10,083 nt of DNA, taken from Candidatus Bathyarchaeota archaeon. Its GTDB lineage: Archaea > Thermoproteota > Bathyarchaeia > TCS64. Shown here one piece after another: positions 1-6,147 of this stretch (its first letter is position 1; every line of letters begins with the position of its first letter). Below the pieces are notes generated by a model. The model had not been told where the DNA came from. It saw nothing but the letters and a program-made list of their open reading frames with translations, and made no database searches. The stretch covers positions 1 through 10,083 of the forward strand of contig JAUYEB010000258.1 of assembly GCA_030691555.1 (NCBI GenBank), read 5' to 3'. A program made the translations under genes and the position numbers.

Positions 1-2
1 TC

Positions 3-479
3 TATGCAGCCGACTATGCAGTTCCTACTCCAGCTAAAATGACCACGGCTGTACTCGACATGGAAGCCGCGTACACTGACGCCGCTGGACGGACATCACC
101 CACTGCTACTGAACTGAACGCCGGAAATATTGGCGGGCTGACACTCGCTCCTGGACTCTACAAATGGAGTTCTGGGGTTACAATACCCACTGACCTCACT
201 CTCTCGGGCGGCGCAAATGCTGTCTGGATATTCCAGATAGCGGGAACTCTCGATATCAGCTCCGCTACGAGCGTTATTCTGAGCGGCGGCGCACAGGCCA
301 AGAACATCTTCTGGGCGGTCGCTGACGTAGTGAGTCTCGGAACGACGTCTGTCTTCAATGGAAATATATTGGCCCAAACAATGATTGCGATGAACACCGG
401 CGCAACGCTGAACGGCAGAGCGCTGGCACAGACTGCGGTTACCTTAATCGCCAATACCATCACATGCTGTGTTGCATAA
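3..479 (+). CDS. Ice-binding-like DUF3494 protein, 3' part
   Basis: The reading frame is open to the left edge of the window, so the true start and any signal peptide are missing; an internal ATG lies at 39. The visible 158 residues match the DUF3494 (ice-binding-protein-like) beta-helix family. Seen directly are the hallmark stretches AYTDAAGR, NIGGLTLAPGLYKWSSGV, ANAVWIFQIAGTL, LSGGAQAKNIFW and NTGATLNGRALAQTAVTL. Family members are secreted right-handed beta-helix proteins; some bind ice, while others are adhesive or of unknown function, so ice binding here is not shown. The C-terminus (ANTITCCVA) stops just after the last helix strand, with no membrane anchor or sorting signal. The gene ends four bases before the minus-strand transposase remnant, so an insertion may have trimmed its 3' flank. 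Family call is firm; biological role is open. Confidence 0.85.
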   Translation, partial: YAADYAVPTPAKMTTAVLDMEAAYTDAAGRTSPTATELNAGNIGGLTLAPGLYKWSSGVTIPTDLTLSGGANAVWIFQIAGTLDISSATSVILSGGAQAKNIFWAVADVVSLGTTSVFNGNILAQTMIAMNTGATLNGRALAQTAVTLIANTITCCVA

Positions 480-483
480 TTCT

Positions 484-1014
484 TTAACACGCTTCCAATT
501 TTTTCTTTTCTCTCTTCTTTAGGTCACGAAACATGTTTTTGCCGTCCAAGGTGGTTCGCCAGTGATGTCGTATTTTATGATCGAGTTGTAGAACAGGAAC
601 TTCATGGCCACTTCCTTGTACATGTTGTTCTTCTCCGTGGCCGTAACGTACTCTCCCGCGAGTCTTTTGACGGCGGAGAGGTTCCCCTCCACACGCCAGC
701 GGTAGCCGTAAGAGCCCGTTGAAGATCTTGACGTACGTCTCTTCGCCGAGTCGGTGTCTGAAGTGGGTGAAGAGGCCGTGGCTGGGTGTTCTTCTTCGGA
801 AGCCGCATGCTCTGGCTACTTTTCTGTCGTGTTTGAGGCGTAGGGCTAGTCTTCTGTCGCTGATTATATTCAGGAGGTGTTTGGCTAGCTGTGCTTTTAG
901 CATGGAGAGAGGGATATGCGGGTGTCTGCCTGGTCCTGTTTGATGGTAGTGGGTTTCTAGATCGGTTTGGATCTGGTCTAGGTTGAGTGAATCAAGCACG
1001 CGCTTAACGTTCAA
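484..1014 (-). pseudogene. IS4/IS5-superfamily transposase remnant lacking its catalytic core
   Basis: Read on the minus strand from about 1014 (a TTG; no ATG in frame), the first ~100 residues match the N-terminal DUF772 transposase domain: GRHPHIPLSMLKAQLAKHLL, SDRRLALRL, VARACGFR, PSHGLFTHFRHRLGEE. After VKIFNGLL near 715 the homology moves to another frame. There, from 710 down to a TAA at 519-521, one reads YGYRWRVEGNLSAVK followed by a helical C-terminus. Y-x2-R-x3-E-x6-K is the YREK signature around the last catalytic Glu of IS4/IS5-type transposases. The DDE segment that should lie between these parts, with both catalytic Asp residues, is absent. This is therefore an internally deleted, frameshifted relic, not an active gene. 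The single 176-residue frame continues out of frame to 484. I could not find convincing terminal inverted repeats. Confidence 0.85.
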
Positions 1015-1063
1015 CCTATACTCAATGGAGAGTATGCTTGGTTCTATTTAATTTCTAAACAGG

Positions 1064-1354
1064 CTAGCGCGCGACGCCATTCAGCTTCGCTTTGTATTCC
1101 ACGAAGGCTCGTAGCTGGCAGAACGCCCATTTACCCATCCTCTCACGTTGCTTATGCCTAACAGCTGTCCGAAGGCGTATGCCCTTTAGATTCTCAAGGA
1201 TTAGCGTCCTCTTCGTGCCTTTAGCAACGCCCACTACATCCTTCGATATGACGTGGTTCGTGTATCTCTTGAAACGTGCCTCCCTACCCGATATTTTCCT
1301 CAGACGCTTCTCAGCGCTACAACTTGATAAAGCCGCGGAAGCCCTACTGCCCAA
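1064..1354 (-). pseudogene. tnpB: IS200/IS605 TnpB (OrfB) fragment
   Basis: The minus-strand frame carries a central piece of an IS605-family TnpB: AEKRLRKISGREARFKR, TNHVISKDVVGVAKGT, then LILENLKGIR and KWAFCQLRAFVEYKAKLNGV. The Glu in LENLKGIR corresponds to the RuvC-II catalytic Glu of TnpB. A complete TnpB is about 400 residues. Here both the N-terminal part (with the RuvC-I Asp) and the C-terminal part (zinc ribbon and RuvC-III Asp) are missing, and a stop follows GVAR. The first ~15 residues of the open frame do not look like TnpB, so homology begins near 1315. No tnpA lies nearby. It lies directly behind the other transposase relic, making 484-1354 a cluster of insertion-sequence debris. 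Function as a guide-RNA nuclease is excluded. Confidence 0.85.
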
Positions 1355-1439
1355 AACTTACTCTTACCCAAATGCTGAAGAGATGATAAATATGTTAAAA
1401 ATTGAATCTGGAAAAGAGGTTGAATATAAACGTGGATGA
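1318..1439 (+). pseudogene. Possible 3' tail of a gene interrupted by the TnpB element
   Basis: On the plus strand, from about the edge of the TnpB homology, about 40 codons read like protein (LDKAAEALLPKTYSYPN, then EEMINMLKIESGKEVEYKRG) before a TGA at 1437-1439. The stretch is AT-richer than its neighbours and has no start codon of its own outside the antisense of TnpB. It may be the surviving end of a host or plasmid gene truncated by insertion. I do not recognise the family, and chance openness is possible. Confidence 0.2.
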
Positions 1440-1469
1440 TTATGTCTGAAAAAGATTCACGAGACGATG

Positions 1470-1500
1470 AACCTCAATGAGGTTTAAATGTGATTTAAAC
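1470..1500. promoter_or_regulatory. Two overlapping perfect palindromes upstream of the Spo11-like gene
   Basis: AACCTCA-A-TGAGGTT (1470-1484) is a perfect 7-1-7 inverted repeat. GTTTAAAT-GTG-ATTTAAAC (1482-1500) is a perfect 8-3-8 inverted repeat and shares three bases with the first. They end 54 bases before the ATG at 1555. A TATA-like stretch (CAATATTTA, about 1506-1514) follows, so the palindromes sit where an archaeal operator or an upstream promoter element would be. This is sequence-based inference; no regulator gene is adjacent. Confidence 0.45.
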
Positions 1501-1554
1501 ACAAGCAATATTTAGTTCAATTGTATCAAAAACAGTGGGAACTCCGTAGCCAAC

Positions 1555-2283
1555 ATGACGATTAATGAAAGTGAACCTGAGCAGCCACCTATAAATTTTA
1601 AGGCTCCAAAAACGAAGGGCAGAGCCTCAATTCTTTTAGAATGGCGGATCCTCGAGGCCGCGAAGCACTACACGAGGCTCACCGTCAGGCAACTATACTA
1701 CATAATAATAAGCAGATACGGATACAACCCCTCGAGGAAGTTCTATAAGGTTCTCGACTACCACCTCACTAAGATGCGGAGAATGAACAGGGGCTTGCAC
1801 GCTAAATTTGTAGATCCGACCAGGCACTTCATACGCGCATCGAGGCCCTACCCCGAGATCGAGCTGTGGGTCGAAAAAGACAGTGTTCGCAACTTCCTGA
1901 ACGACCTCGCCGCAAAGTACAGGCTCTCGATTCAAGTTCTGAAGGGATTCGCATCGCTTTCAATGTACAGGAAGGCCCTGCTGAGGGCGGCTGAGAGGGG
2001 GGTAAAGAGGATCCTTTACATCGGCGACTTCGACCCGAGTGGCCTCCTGATCGAGAAGGTCGCGGAGAAGGAGATGGGCATCGAGATTAAGAGAATTGCA
2101 CTAACAATTGATCAGGTGAAGAGGTTCAGGCCGCCGTCCCTACCGGTGAACATGAGGGACTCCAGGGCAAGGGATTACGTAGCAATTTATGGCGACCGAT
2201 GTTGGGAACTGGAGGCCCTTAGGCCCAGAACCCTATTCAAACTGGTGGAGGAGAGGCTGAGGGAGAATGTGCCCGCCGAGTAG
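1555..2283 (+). CDS. Spo11/topoisomerase VI A-like protein (Mini-A-like)
   Basis: The 242-residue product has the two-part layout of type IIB topoisomerase A subunits. A winged-helix region (about 25-95) contains RQLYY at 45-49, matching the site where Topo VI-A and Spo11 carry the DNA-cleaving Tyr within an R-x-x-Y-Y context. A Toprim domain (about 100-225) follows, with WVEKD (Glu107) and YIGDFDPSG (Asp158, Asp160), the acidic metal-binding residues. A further Glu-rich CWELEAL motif is at 217-222. At 242 residues it is much shorter than Topo VI-A (about 360-390), and no B subunit (GHKL ATPase) is present. This fits the stand-alone Mini-A proteins known from archaeal and bacterial mobile elements. 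Inferred role: DNA cleavage or transesterification in replication, recombination or mobility of the element. No Shine-Dalgarno is visible before the ATG. The gene ends in TAG and the frame remains open beyond it. Confidence 0.75.
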   Translation: MTINESEPEQPPINFKAPKTKGRASILLEWRILEAAKHYTRLTVRQLYYIIISRYGYNPSRKFYKVLDYHLTKMRRMNRGLHAKFVDPTRHFIRASRPYPEIELWVEKDSVRNFLNDLAAKYRLSIQVLKGFASLSMYRKALLRAAERGVKRILYIGDFDPSGLLIEKVAEKEMGIEIKRIALTIDQVKRFRPPSLPVNMRDSRARDYVAIYGDRCWELEALRPRTLFKLVEERLRENVPAE

Positions 2284-2838
2284 GCTGGGATAAAAAAGAA
2301 ATACGGCGTTAGTAAGAGTCTAGGATGGATCTCAAAGGAGAAGAAGGATTACCTTTCCGCCGACCAGCCAGAAGAAACGCGTGAAAGAAGGTCAGCGGCT
2401 TTCAAAGAGGTCAGCTCTGTAGAGTCTATAGCACTCTCAAACGAGGCCGAGAAGATAGCCGCCATCGCCTTCAATGTCGGCGCCGCCATAGCGAAAAGGC
2501 ATCTAGATGTTATAGACTACGAGATGAGTCATGGAAGTACCCCAGAGCTCATCGCAGATGAGGTGATGCAGTGGTACGAGAAGAAGCACAGCACACTCGC
2601 CGAGAACGCTGAACTTAAAACCAAGATAGTACAGAAGGACAAAGAACTCTCAGCGGCCTACGCCATGAACCTGCCGAACTTCAAGTACTGGCTGAGGACA
2701 AGGATACTTGAGCGGTACGCCAACCAGGTACTACAGGCCCGCATGAGGGGTGCAAGGATTTCAGCCTCCAGCCTGATGAATGCCATGCAGACCGACCTCC
2801 TCAAGCTCGAAGGCGACCTCCAAGATTTATTCAAGTGA
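2284..2838 (+). CDS. Hypothetical coiled-coil protein with unclear start, in frame after the Spo11-like gene
   Basis: From the TAG at 2281-2283 the same frame runs open for 185 codons to TGA at 2836-2838. No ATG, GTG or TTG occurs in frame until ATG 2524, which would give only 104 residues. The codons before 2524 nevertheless look coding (KKKYGVSKSLGWISKEKKDY at the start; later ESIALSNEAEKIAAIAFNVG). An ATA at 2290 would give a natural N-terminus, I/M-KKKYGVSKS. Three readings are possible: an ATG that mutated to ATA, a real non-standard start, or a former single protein with the upstream gene split by the amber codon. The C-terminal half (about 2560-2838) is helical and charged, with a probable coiled coil (ENAELKTKIVQKDKELSAAY) and a Lys/Arg-rich stretch. 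I do not recognise the family. Position suggests a partner of the Spo11-like protein. Confidence 0.55.
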   Translation, partial: AGIKKKYGVSKSLGWISKEKKDYLSADQPEETRERRSAAFKEVSSVESIALSNEAEKIAAIAFNVGAAIAKRHLDVIDYEMSHGSTPELIADEVMQWYEKKHSTLAENAELKTKIVQKDKELSAAYAMNLPNFKYWLRTRILERYANQVLQARMRGARISASSLMNAMQTDLLKLEGDLQDLFK

Positions 2839-2865
2839 GATACATGTTCTCAACTTATCTTCTCA

Positions 2866-2960
2866 TGTTTCCCCCTGTTCTCTACCTTGTTTCCCCTTGT
2901 TCTCGTCCTTTCACGAAATAAGGCTGTTTTCTGCCCTGTTTCCATTGTTTCCATGTTTCC
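2866..2960 (+). repeat. Iteron-like TGTTTCC repeats
   Basis: TGTTTCC occurs five times on the plus strand, at 2866, 2888, 2937, 2946 and 2954. The first two lie within a longer direct repeat, TGTTTCCCCCTGTTCTC (2866-2882) and TGTTTCCCCTTGTTCTC (2888-2904), 16 of 17 bases identical and 22 bases apart. The last three are almost tandem (period 8-9, TGTTTCCA). Such spaced direct repeats are typical of initiator-binding iterons, but a terminator or simple pyrimidine tract is an alternative. Confidence 0.55.
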
Positions 2961-3086
2961 ACATTAAACTACAACTAAGTTGAAATCCTCGGTGATTCCC
3001 TCGTAGTTTGTAGTACAAAGGTGCTTGAAATGCGCTTCCAGCGTGCGCGTGCGATTCCCATAATGGCGTACTAGGAATTCAGGCCC

Positions 3087-3102
3087 CGTCGTGTACACGA
3101 CG
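3087..3102. repeat. 16-base perfect palindrome
   Basis: CGTCGTGTACACGACG is a perfect 16-base palindrome with no central spacer. A second inverted repeat, CGTGTT-AACA-AACACG (3126-3141), follows 24 bases later and shares the CGTGT core. Both lie in non-coding DNA downstream of the iteron-like repeats. They could be binding sites for a dimeric protein or parts of a recombination or origin site. Confidence 0.5.
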
Positions 3103-3177
3103 TTTCAGTATAGAGAAGAGCTGATCGTGTTAACAAACACGGTGAAAAAAATTCATGTAAATAACAAGTTTGGTCTA

Positions 3178-3239
3178 GTCCGAATCGCTGGAATAGGTTC
3201 CAAAAGTAGCGTCTGCAGCGTCCGAATCCCCGGGATAGG
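3178..3239 (+). repeat. 20-base direct repeat pair
   Basis: GTCCGAATCGCTGGAATAGG (3178-3197) and GTCCGAATCCCCGGGATAGG (3220-3239) match at 17 of 20 positions and start 42 bases apart. The GTCCGAATCCCC part faintly resembles a tRNA T-arm, but no acceptor or anticodon stem can be drawn around it. Function unknown. Confidence 0.4.
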
Positions 3240-3424
3240 CAGGTCATGGAGAAGCGGCATCTTCCCCGCTTGAGCCTGATCTCGGCAGCCATACCAAGGG
3301 GCTGAACGGAGTGGACCTCCAAGTCATGCAGACCGGGATCCTCAAAGACAATCTATCGACAGCTTTCAGGGGAGCGCGCGCTGCTACCTCTACGTTTGAC
3401 ATGGTGGTTCAAAGAGCGTTGTGA
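3239..3424 (+). pseudogene. Possible gene remnant without a start
   Basis: One frame is open from just after a TAG at 3236-3238 to TGA at 3422-3424 and reads protein-like in its second half (LNGVDLQVMQTGILKDNL, then ARAATSTFDMVVQRAL). The only possible start is a GTG at 3311, giving 37 residues. Bases near 3325-3347 (CATGCAGACCGGGATCCTC) loosely resemble 2783-2801 in the hypothetical gene upstream, so a decayed partial duplication is conceivable. Weakly supported. Confidence 0.2.
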
Positions 3425-3503
3425 ATCTTTGGCTATACGCCATATAATGTGGGTTGTGGTGAAGAAGATAGTCGGAGCTGACTACAAGATAGCAAATCTG
3501 GCC

Positions 3504-4454
3504 TCATCCAGAGGTGAAAACGTGACTCCTCACTCGGCTAGACTCGAGATCAAGAATTACGCCCCTTAGAATCGTCTCCGCGTACTCGCTCCCTGGATTA
3601 ACGCACACGGTTCGCCCAATCGAGGTCATACCCCTTGACTCGTGGATGTGACCATGAAGCCCCATCATCGGCTTGAATCGCTCTATACAACCACGAACGG
3701 CTAAACTGCCGGCGCTGAATAAATCGGGTTGACCCCCCACGAAGATGGGCTTCAACTCCTCATTCAACCTCTGGCACATGTCCAGATCCGAATCCCGGGG
3801 TGGCGCATGGAGGTTGAAGATGCACCCATCCATCGACTCAACCCCGGAGGCGAGGCCGGATATCCTCGCTAGTAGATCATCCTCACTCGTCTCCCTCGGC
3901 GTCCCCCATGGGGTGGGGTTCGACCACCCACACGTGATCATCTCGTGTCCTCCCCTGATCCGGATCACGCTCCCCTCCCCGTCGATGAAGGTTCGGGACT
4001 TCCGCAGCAGTTCATCCACCCACGGATAATCGTCGTTGCCCCCGGAGACATAGTACTCAGCCGAGGCCCCCCTCAACCTCTCCTCCGCCAGGGCGACCCA
4101 CCGCACAATCCTATCCCTAATCAGGCCCTCGAAGATCGCGTTAGCCCTCTCGGGTCGGCTGAGAAGCTCATCATACTCGGGTTTGCTCATAGGGTGGGGA
4201 TATGAGCCCACTTTCCGGATACGCTCCTCAAGTTCAGCCAGCTTCTCACCGGAGACGATCCCGCGTACCCCCATGAAGGTCGACTCGTATGAGCCGTCCA
4301 CACGCTCAACGATCGGTATCAGGAGCTTCCCGCTGAGGTCACCCGCTAAAACCATTACATCGGCTTTGTAGACCCTCGAGGCGTTAAGGAACTTCAGGAA
4401 GCAAGCCTCCGAGCCGTGGATGTCCGTTGCGAAGAAGAGTCGGGTCCTAGCCAC
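3504..4454 (-). CDS. Calcineurin-like metallophosphoesterase
   Basis: The 316-residue protein carries the metallophosphoesterase metal-binding motifs in order: D-x-H (DIHG, Asp11/His13), GDLSG (Asp39), GGNDD (Asn140, replacing the usual GNHD with GND), LHAPP (His216) and GHIHES (His268, His271), then VNPGS typical of archaeal members. The family uses a di-metal centre to hydrolyse phosphomonoesters or diesters; the substrate cannot be read from the sequence. An insertion of about 80 residues between GDLSG and GGNDD is longer than in minimal family members. The start is a GTG at 4454; TTATATAA (4478-4485), about 27 bases upstream, would place transcription start almost at the codon, so the message may be leaderless. 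The gene diverges from the permease and shares its promoter region, including the inverted repeats there. No signal peptide or membrane segment is visible, so it is likely cytosolic. Confidence 0.88.
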   Translation of the reverse strand: MARTRLFFATDIHGSEACFLKFLNASRVYKADVMVLAGDLSGKLLIPIVERVDGSYESTFMGVRGIVSGEKLAELEERIRKVGSYPHPMSKPEYDELLSRPERANAIFEGLIRDRIVRWVALAEERLRGASAEYYVSGGNDDYPWVDELLRKSRTFIDGEGSVIRIRGGHEMITCGWSNPTPWGTPRETSEDDLLARISGLASGVESMDGCIFNLHAPPRDSDLDMCQRLNEELKPIFVGGQPDLFSAGSLAVRGCIERFKPMMGLHGHIHESRGMTSIGRTVCVNPGSEYAETILRGVILDLESSRVRSHVFTSG

Positions 4455-4465
4455 AACCTCAACGC

Positions 4466-4513
4466 GTTATAAGTCACTTATATAATTACTTATAACCACC
4501 GTGGTTGACTCAA
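4466..4513. promoter_or_regulatory. Divergent promoter with TATAAG-N3-CTTATA operator
   Basis: This gap between the divergent phosphoesterase and permease is packed with symmetry. TATAAG-TCA-CTTATA (4468-4482) is a perfect inverted repeat. GTTATAAGT (4466-4474) and ACTTATAAC (4488-4496) are 9-base inverted arms 13 bases apart. AACCAC-C-GTGGTT (4494-4506) is another perfect repeat. TTATATAA (4478-4485) and CTTATAAC (4489-4496) lie at TATA-box distance from the GTG at 4454 and the ATG at 4521. A bound repressor would cover both TATA boxes. The 15-base core has the same architecture as the site before thiR. Confidence 0.6.
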
Positions 4514-4520
4514 TAAGACA

Positions 4521-6137
4521 ATGTCCAGCGCCTTCTCGAGGAAGACCTCAGGACTCATCCGTCAGGCATCCCTTCTAGACACATTCATCTACAACTCATC
4601 CGCGAGCTCCTTCGCCGGTGTAATCGGGAACTACGCCTTCGCCGTCACATTCACAAGCGGCGGAGACATCCTCTCGGCTCTCCCACTCGTGCTCCTAGCC
4701 TTCTCAATCGCGATAGTGTACGCCATGCTCGTCTCCACGTTCCCAAGATCAGGGGGAGACTACGTCTTCAACAGCCGAGTACTCCACCCATCCCTCGGAT
4801 TCGGCTTCAACTTCAGCCTCGTCTTCTGGCAGATGTTCTTCCTCGCCTTCAACTTCTACCTCATCAGCTTCTACGGCCTAGGCCCCGGCCTACACGTAAT
4901 CGGGTACCTCCTGGGGAACCAGTCCATCATCAACGTCGGCCTAGCACTGATGACCCCGCTGGTCGCCTTCCTCGTCGGCTCAGCCCTAAACGTGGTCTTC
5001 ACGCTGCTCGCCCTGAGTGGCACAAAGAGGATGCTGATCGTGAACAACGCGATATGGCTCATCATGATCGCCGGCATCGCCATCGCCCTTGTCTCGCTGG
5101 CCCTGGTAGGCAACCAGGGATTCGTAGGCATATTCAACACATTCATGCACAACTACGGAGGACAGTACGGGTCAACCGCGAATCCGTACCAATCGATCAT
5201 AGACGCGGCCAACCAGGGAGGATACACCACGCCCCCCCTCACATTCGACTGGCCCCTGCTCGCCCTCGCCACAAACGCGGTCTGGTGGACCTTCTACTCC
5301 GCATACATCGCCGGCGAGGTGAAGGAGGCCGGCTCCGTCAAACGGAACCTCGTATCCATGGCCGGCGCCGGGCTATTCAACCTGCTCTTCCTCGCCCTAC
5401 TCTTCTACTACGCATTCAGGACGATCGGATACAACTTCCTGGCCTCAGTCAGCTACCTCGCAACATACAACCCGCAGGGGCTACCCTGGAGCAACGCACT
5501 GGAGATGATAACCGCCTTCTTCGGCCTCGTCACACAGAACCCGGTGCTAGCGGCCCTCGCCGTCCTCGGAATGGCCCTCGCGGGCACCCTCATCTACACC
5601 GTCGTCATCTACCTCCAGATCAGCCGCAACATCTTCGCCTGGTCGATGGATAGACTGATGCCCGCGAAGCTATCAGAGGTCAGCCCGAGGTTCCACACGC
5701 CGACCTACACGAACCTGGTAATATTCCTAATCAGCGAAGCCTTCCTGGTGATCGTGGCAATCTTCCCAGACGCCTTCTGGACCTTCCTATTCTCCACGAT
5801 AATCGGCCCAGCCTTCAGCTGCATGTTCCTCCCAGGGATCACGGCCGCCCTCCTACCCTACAGGAGGAGGGACATCTACGAGGCATCACCAATAAAACGC
5901 GAGGTACTCGGGATCCCACTGATAACGATATTCGGAGTCATGGAGGCGGCCTTCGTGGTCGCCATCGCGTACATATTCATCGCCTACCCACAGTTCGGCA
6001 TCTCGACACCCTACGCCCTCTTCCTCAACTTCGGCATGATATTCGTGGGCTTCGTGATCTACTGGATAATAAGATACATCAGAGCCCGACAGGGAGTCGA
6101 CATCGACCTCGCGTTCAGAGAGATACCCCCAGTGTAG
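4521..6137 (+). CDS. APC-superfamily permease
   Basis: A 538-residue polytopic membrane protein with about 12 hydrophobic segments. The first helices hold the broken-helix region VIGNYAF (34-40) and the APC signature FPRSGGDYVF (74-83). A loop rich in Gly, Asn and Tyr (about 212-240) separates membrane segments in the middle. The C-terminus is short and charged. APC-family carriers move amino acids, polyamines or related cations with protons or sodium; the substrate is not shown by sequence. The ATG at 4521 follows a TATA-like CTTATAAC by about 28 bases, suggesting a leaderless message. The nucleotidyltransferase gene follows 10 bases after the TAG stop, implying co-transcription. The promoter carries the same inverted repeat as thiR, so a thiamine-related substrate (thiamine, hydroxymethylpyrimidine or an amine precursor) is a reasonable but unproven inference. 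Confidence 0.85.
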   Translation: MSSAFSRKTSGLIRQASLLDTFIYNSSASSFAGVIGNYAFAVTFTSGGDILSALPLVLLAFSIAIVYAMLVSTFPRSGGDYVFNSRVLHPSLGFGFNFSLVFWQMFFLAFNFYLISFYGLGPGLHVIGYLLGNQSIINVGLALMTPLVAFLVGSALNVVFTLLALSGTKRMLIVNNAIWLIMIAGIAIALVSLALVGNQGFVGIFNTFMHNYGGQYGSTANPYQSIIDAANQGGYTTPPLTFDWPLLALATNAVWWTFYSAYIAGEVKEAGSVKRNLVSMAGAGLFNLLFLALLFYYAFRTIGYNFLASVSYLATYNPQGLPWSNALEMITAFFGLVTQNPVLAALAVLGMALAGTLIYTVVIYLQISRNIFAWSMDRLMPAKLSEVSPRFHTPTYTNLVIFLISEAFLVIVAIFPDAFWTFLFSTIIGPAFSCMFLPGITAALLPYRRRDIYEASPIKREVLGIPLITIFGVMEAAFVVAIAYIFIAYPQFGISTPYALFLNFGMIFVGFVIYWIIRYIRARQGVDIDLAFREIPPV

Positions 6138-6147
6138 GTTGAGTCAA

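Larger units (their letters stand above)
2839..3503. other. Gene-poor interval with repeats and palindromes
   Basis: No intact gene is convincing in this 665-base stretch. The first 120 bases are pyrimidine-rich on the plus strand and may include a T-rich archaeal terminator for the upstream genes. The rest holds iteron-like repeats, an inverted repeat pair AAACTAC/GTAGTTT (2966-2972 with 3003-3009), the small palindrome CAACTAAGTTG (2971-2981), a 16-base palindrome, a hairpin and a 20-base direct repeat, described separately. The left part resembles a replication or recombination region of a small replicon; that is inference. No tRNA, rRNA or CRISPR repeat was found here. Confidence 0.5.

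Noticed and set aside
1092..1317. Left part of a plus-strand open frame (1092-1439)
   Set aside because: It is the antisense of the clear TnpB homology on the minus strand; only the tail after about 1318 could be real.
2866..2960. CRISPR array
   Set aside because: The repeats are too short (7-17 bases) and the spacing is irregular; there are no unique spacers of constant length and no cas genes.
3178..3240. tRNA-like T-arm (GTCCGAATCCCC)
   Set aside because: The TTC of the T-loop is TCC, and no acceptor, D or anticodon stems can be formed around it.
3071..3322. 83-codon minus-strand frame
   Set aside because: Cys/Arg-rich with no recognisable motif; it runs through the palindrome and repeat region and is probably chance.
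3447..3569. 40-codon plus-strand frame starting MWVVVKKIVGADYKIANLAS
   Set aside because: It reads reasonably like protein but overlaps the end of the phosphoesterase gene on the other strand, is very short, and matches no family I recognise.
5054..5653. 199-codon plus-strand frame inside the permease
   Set aside because: Arg/His/Pro-rich shadow frame of a well-supported membrane protein.
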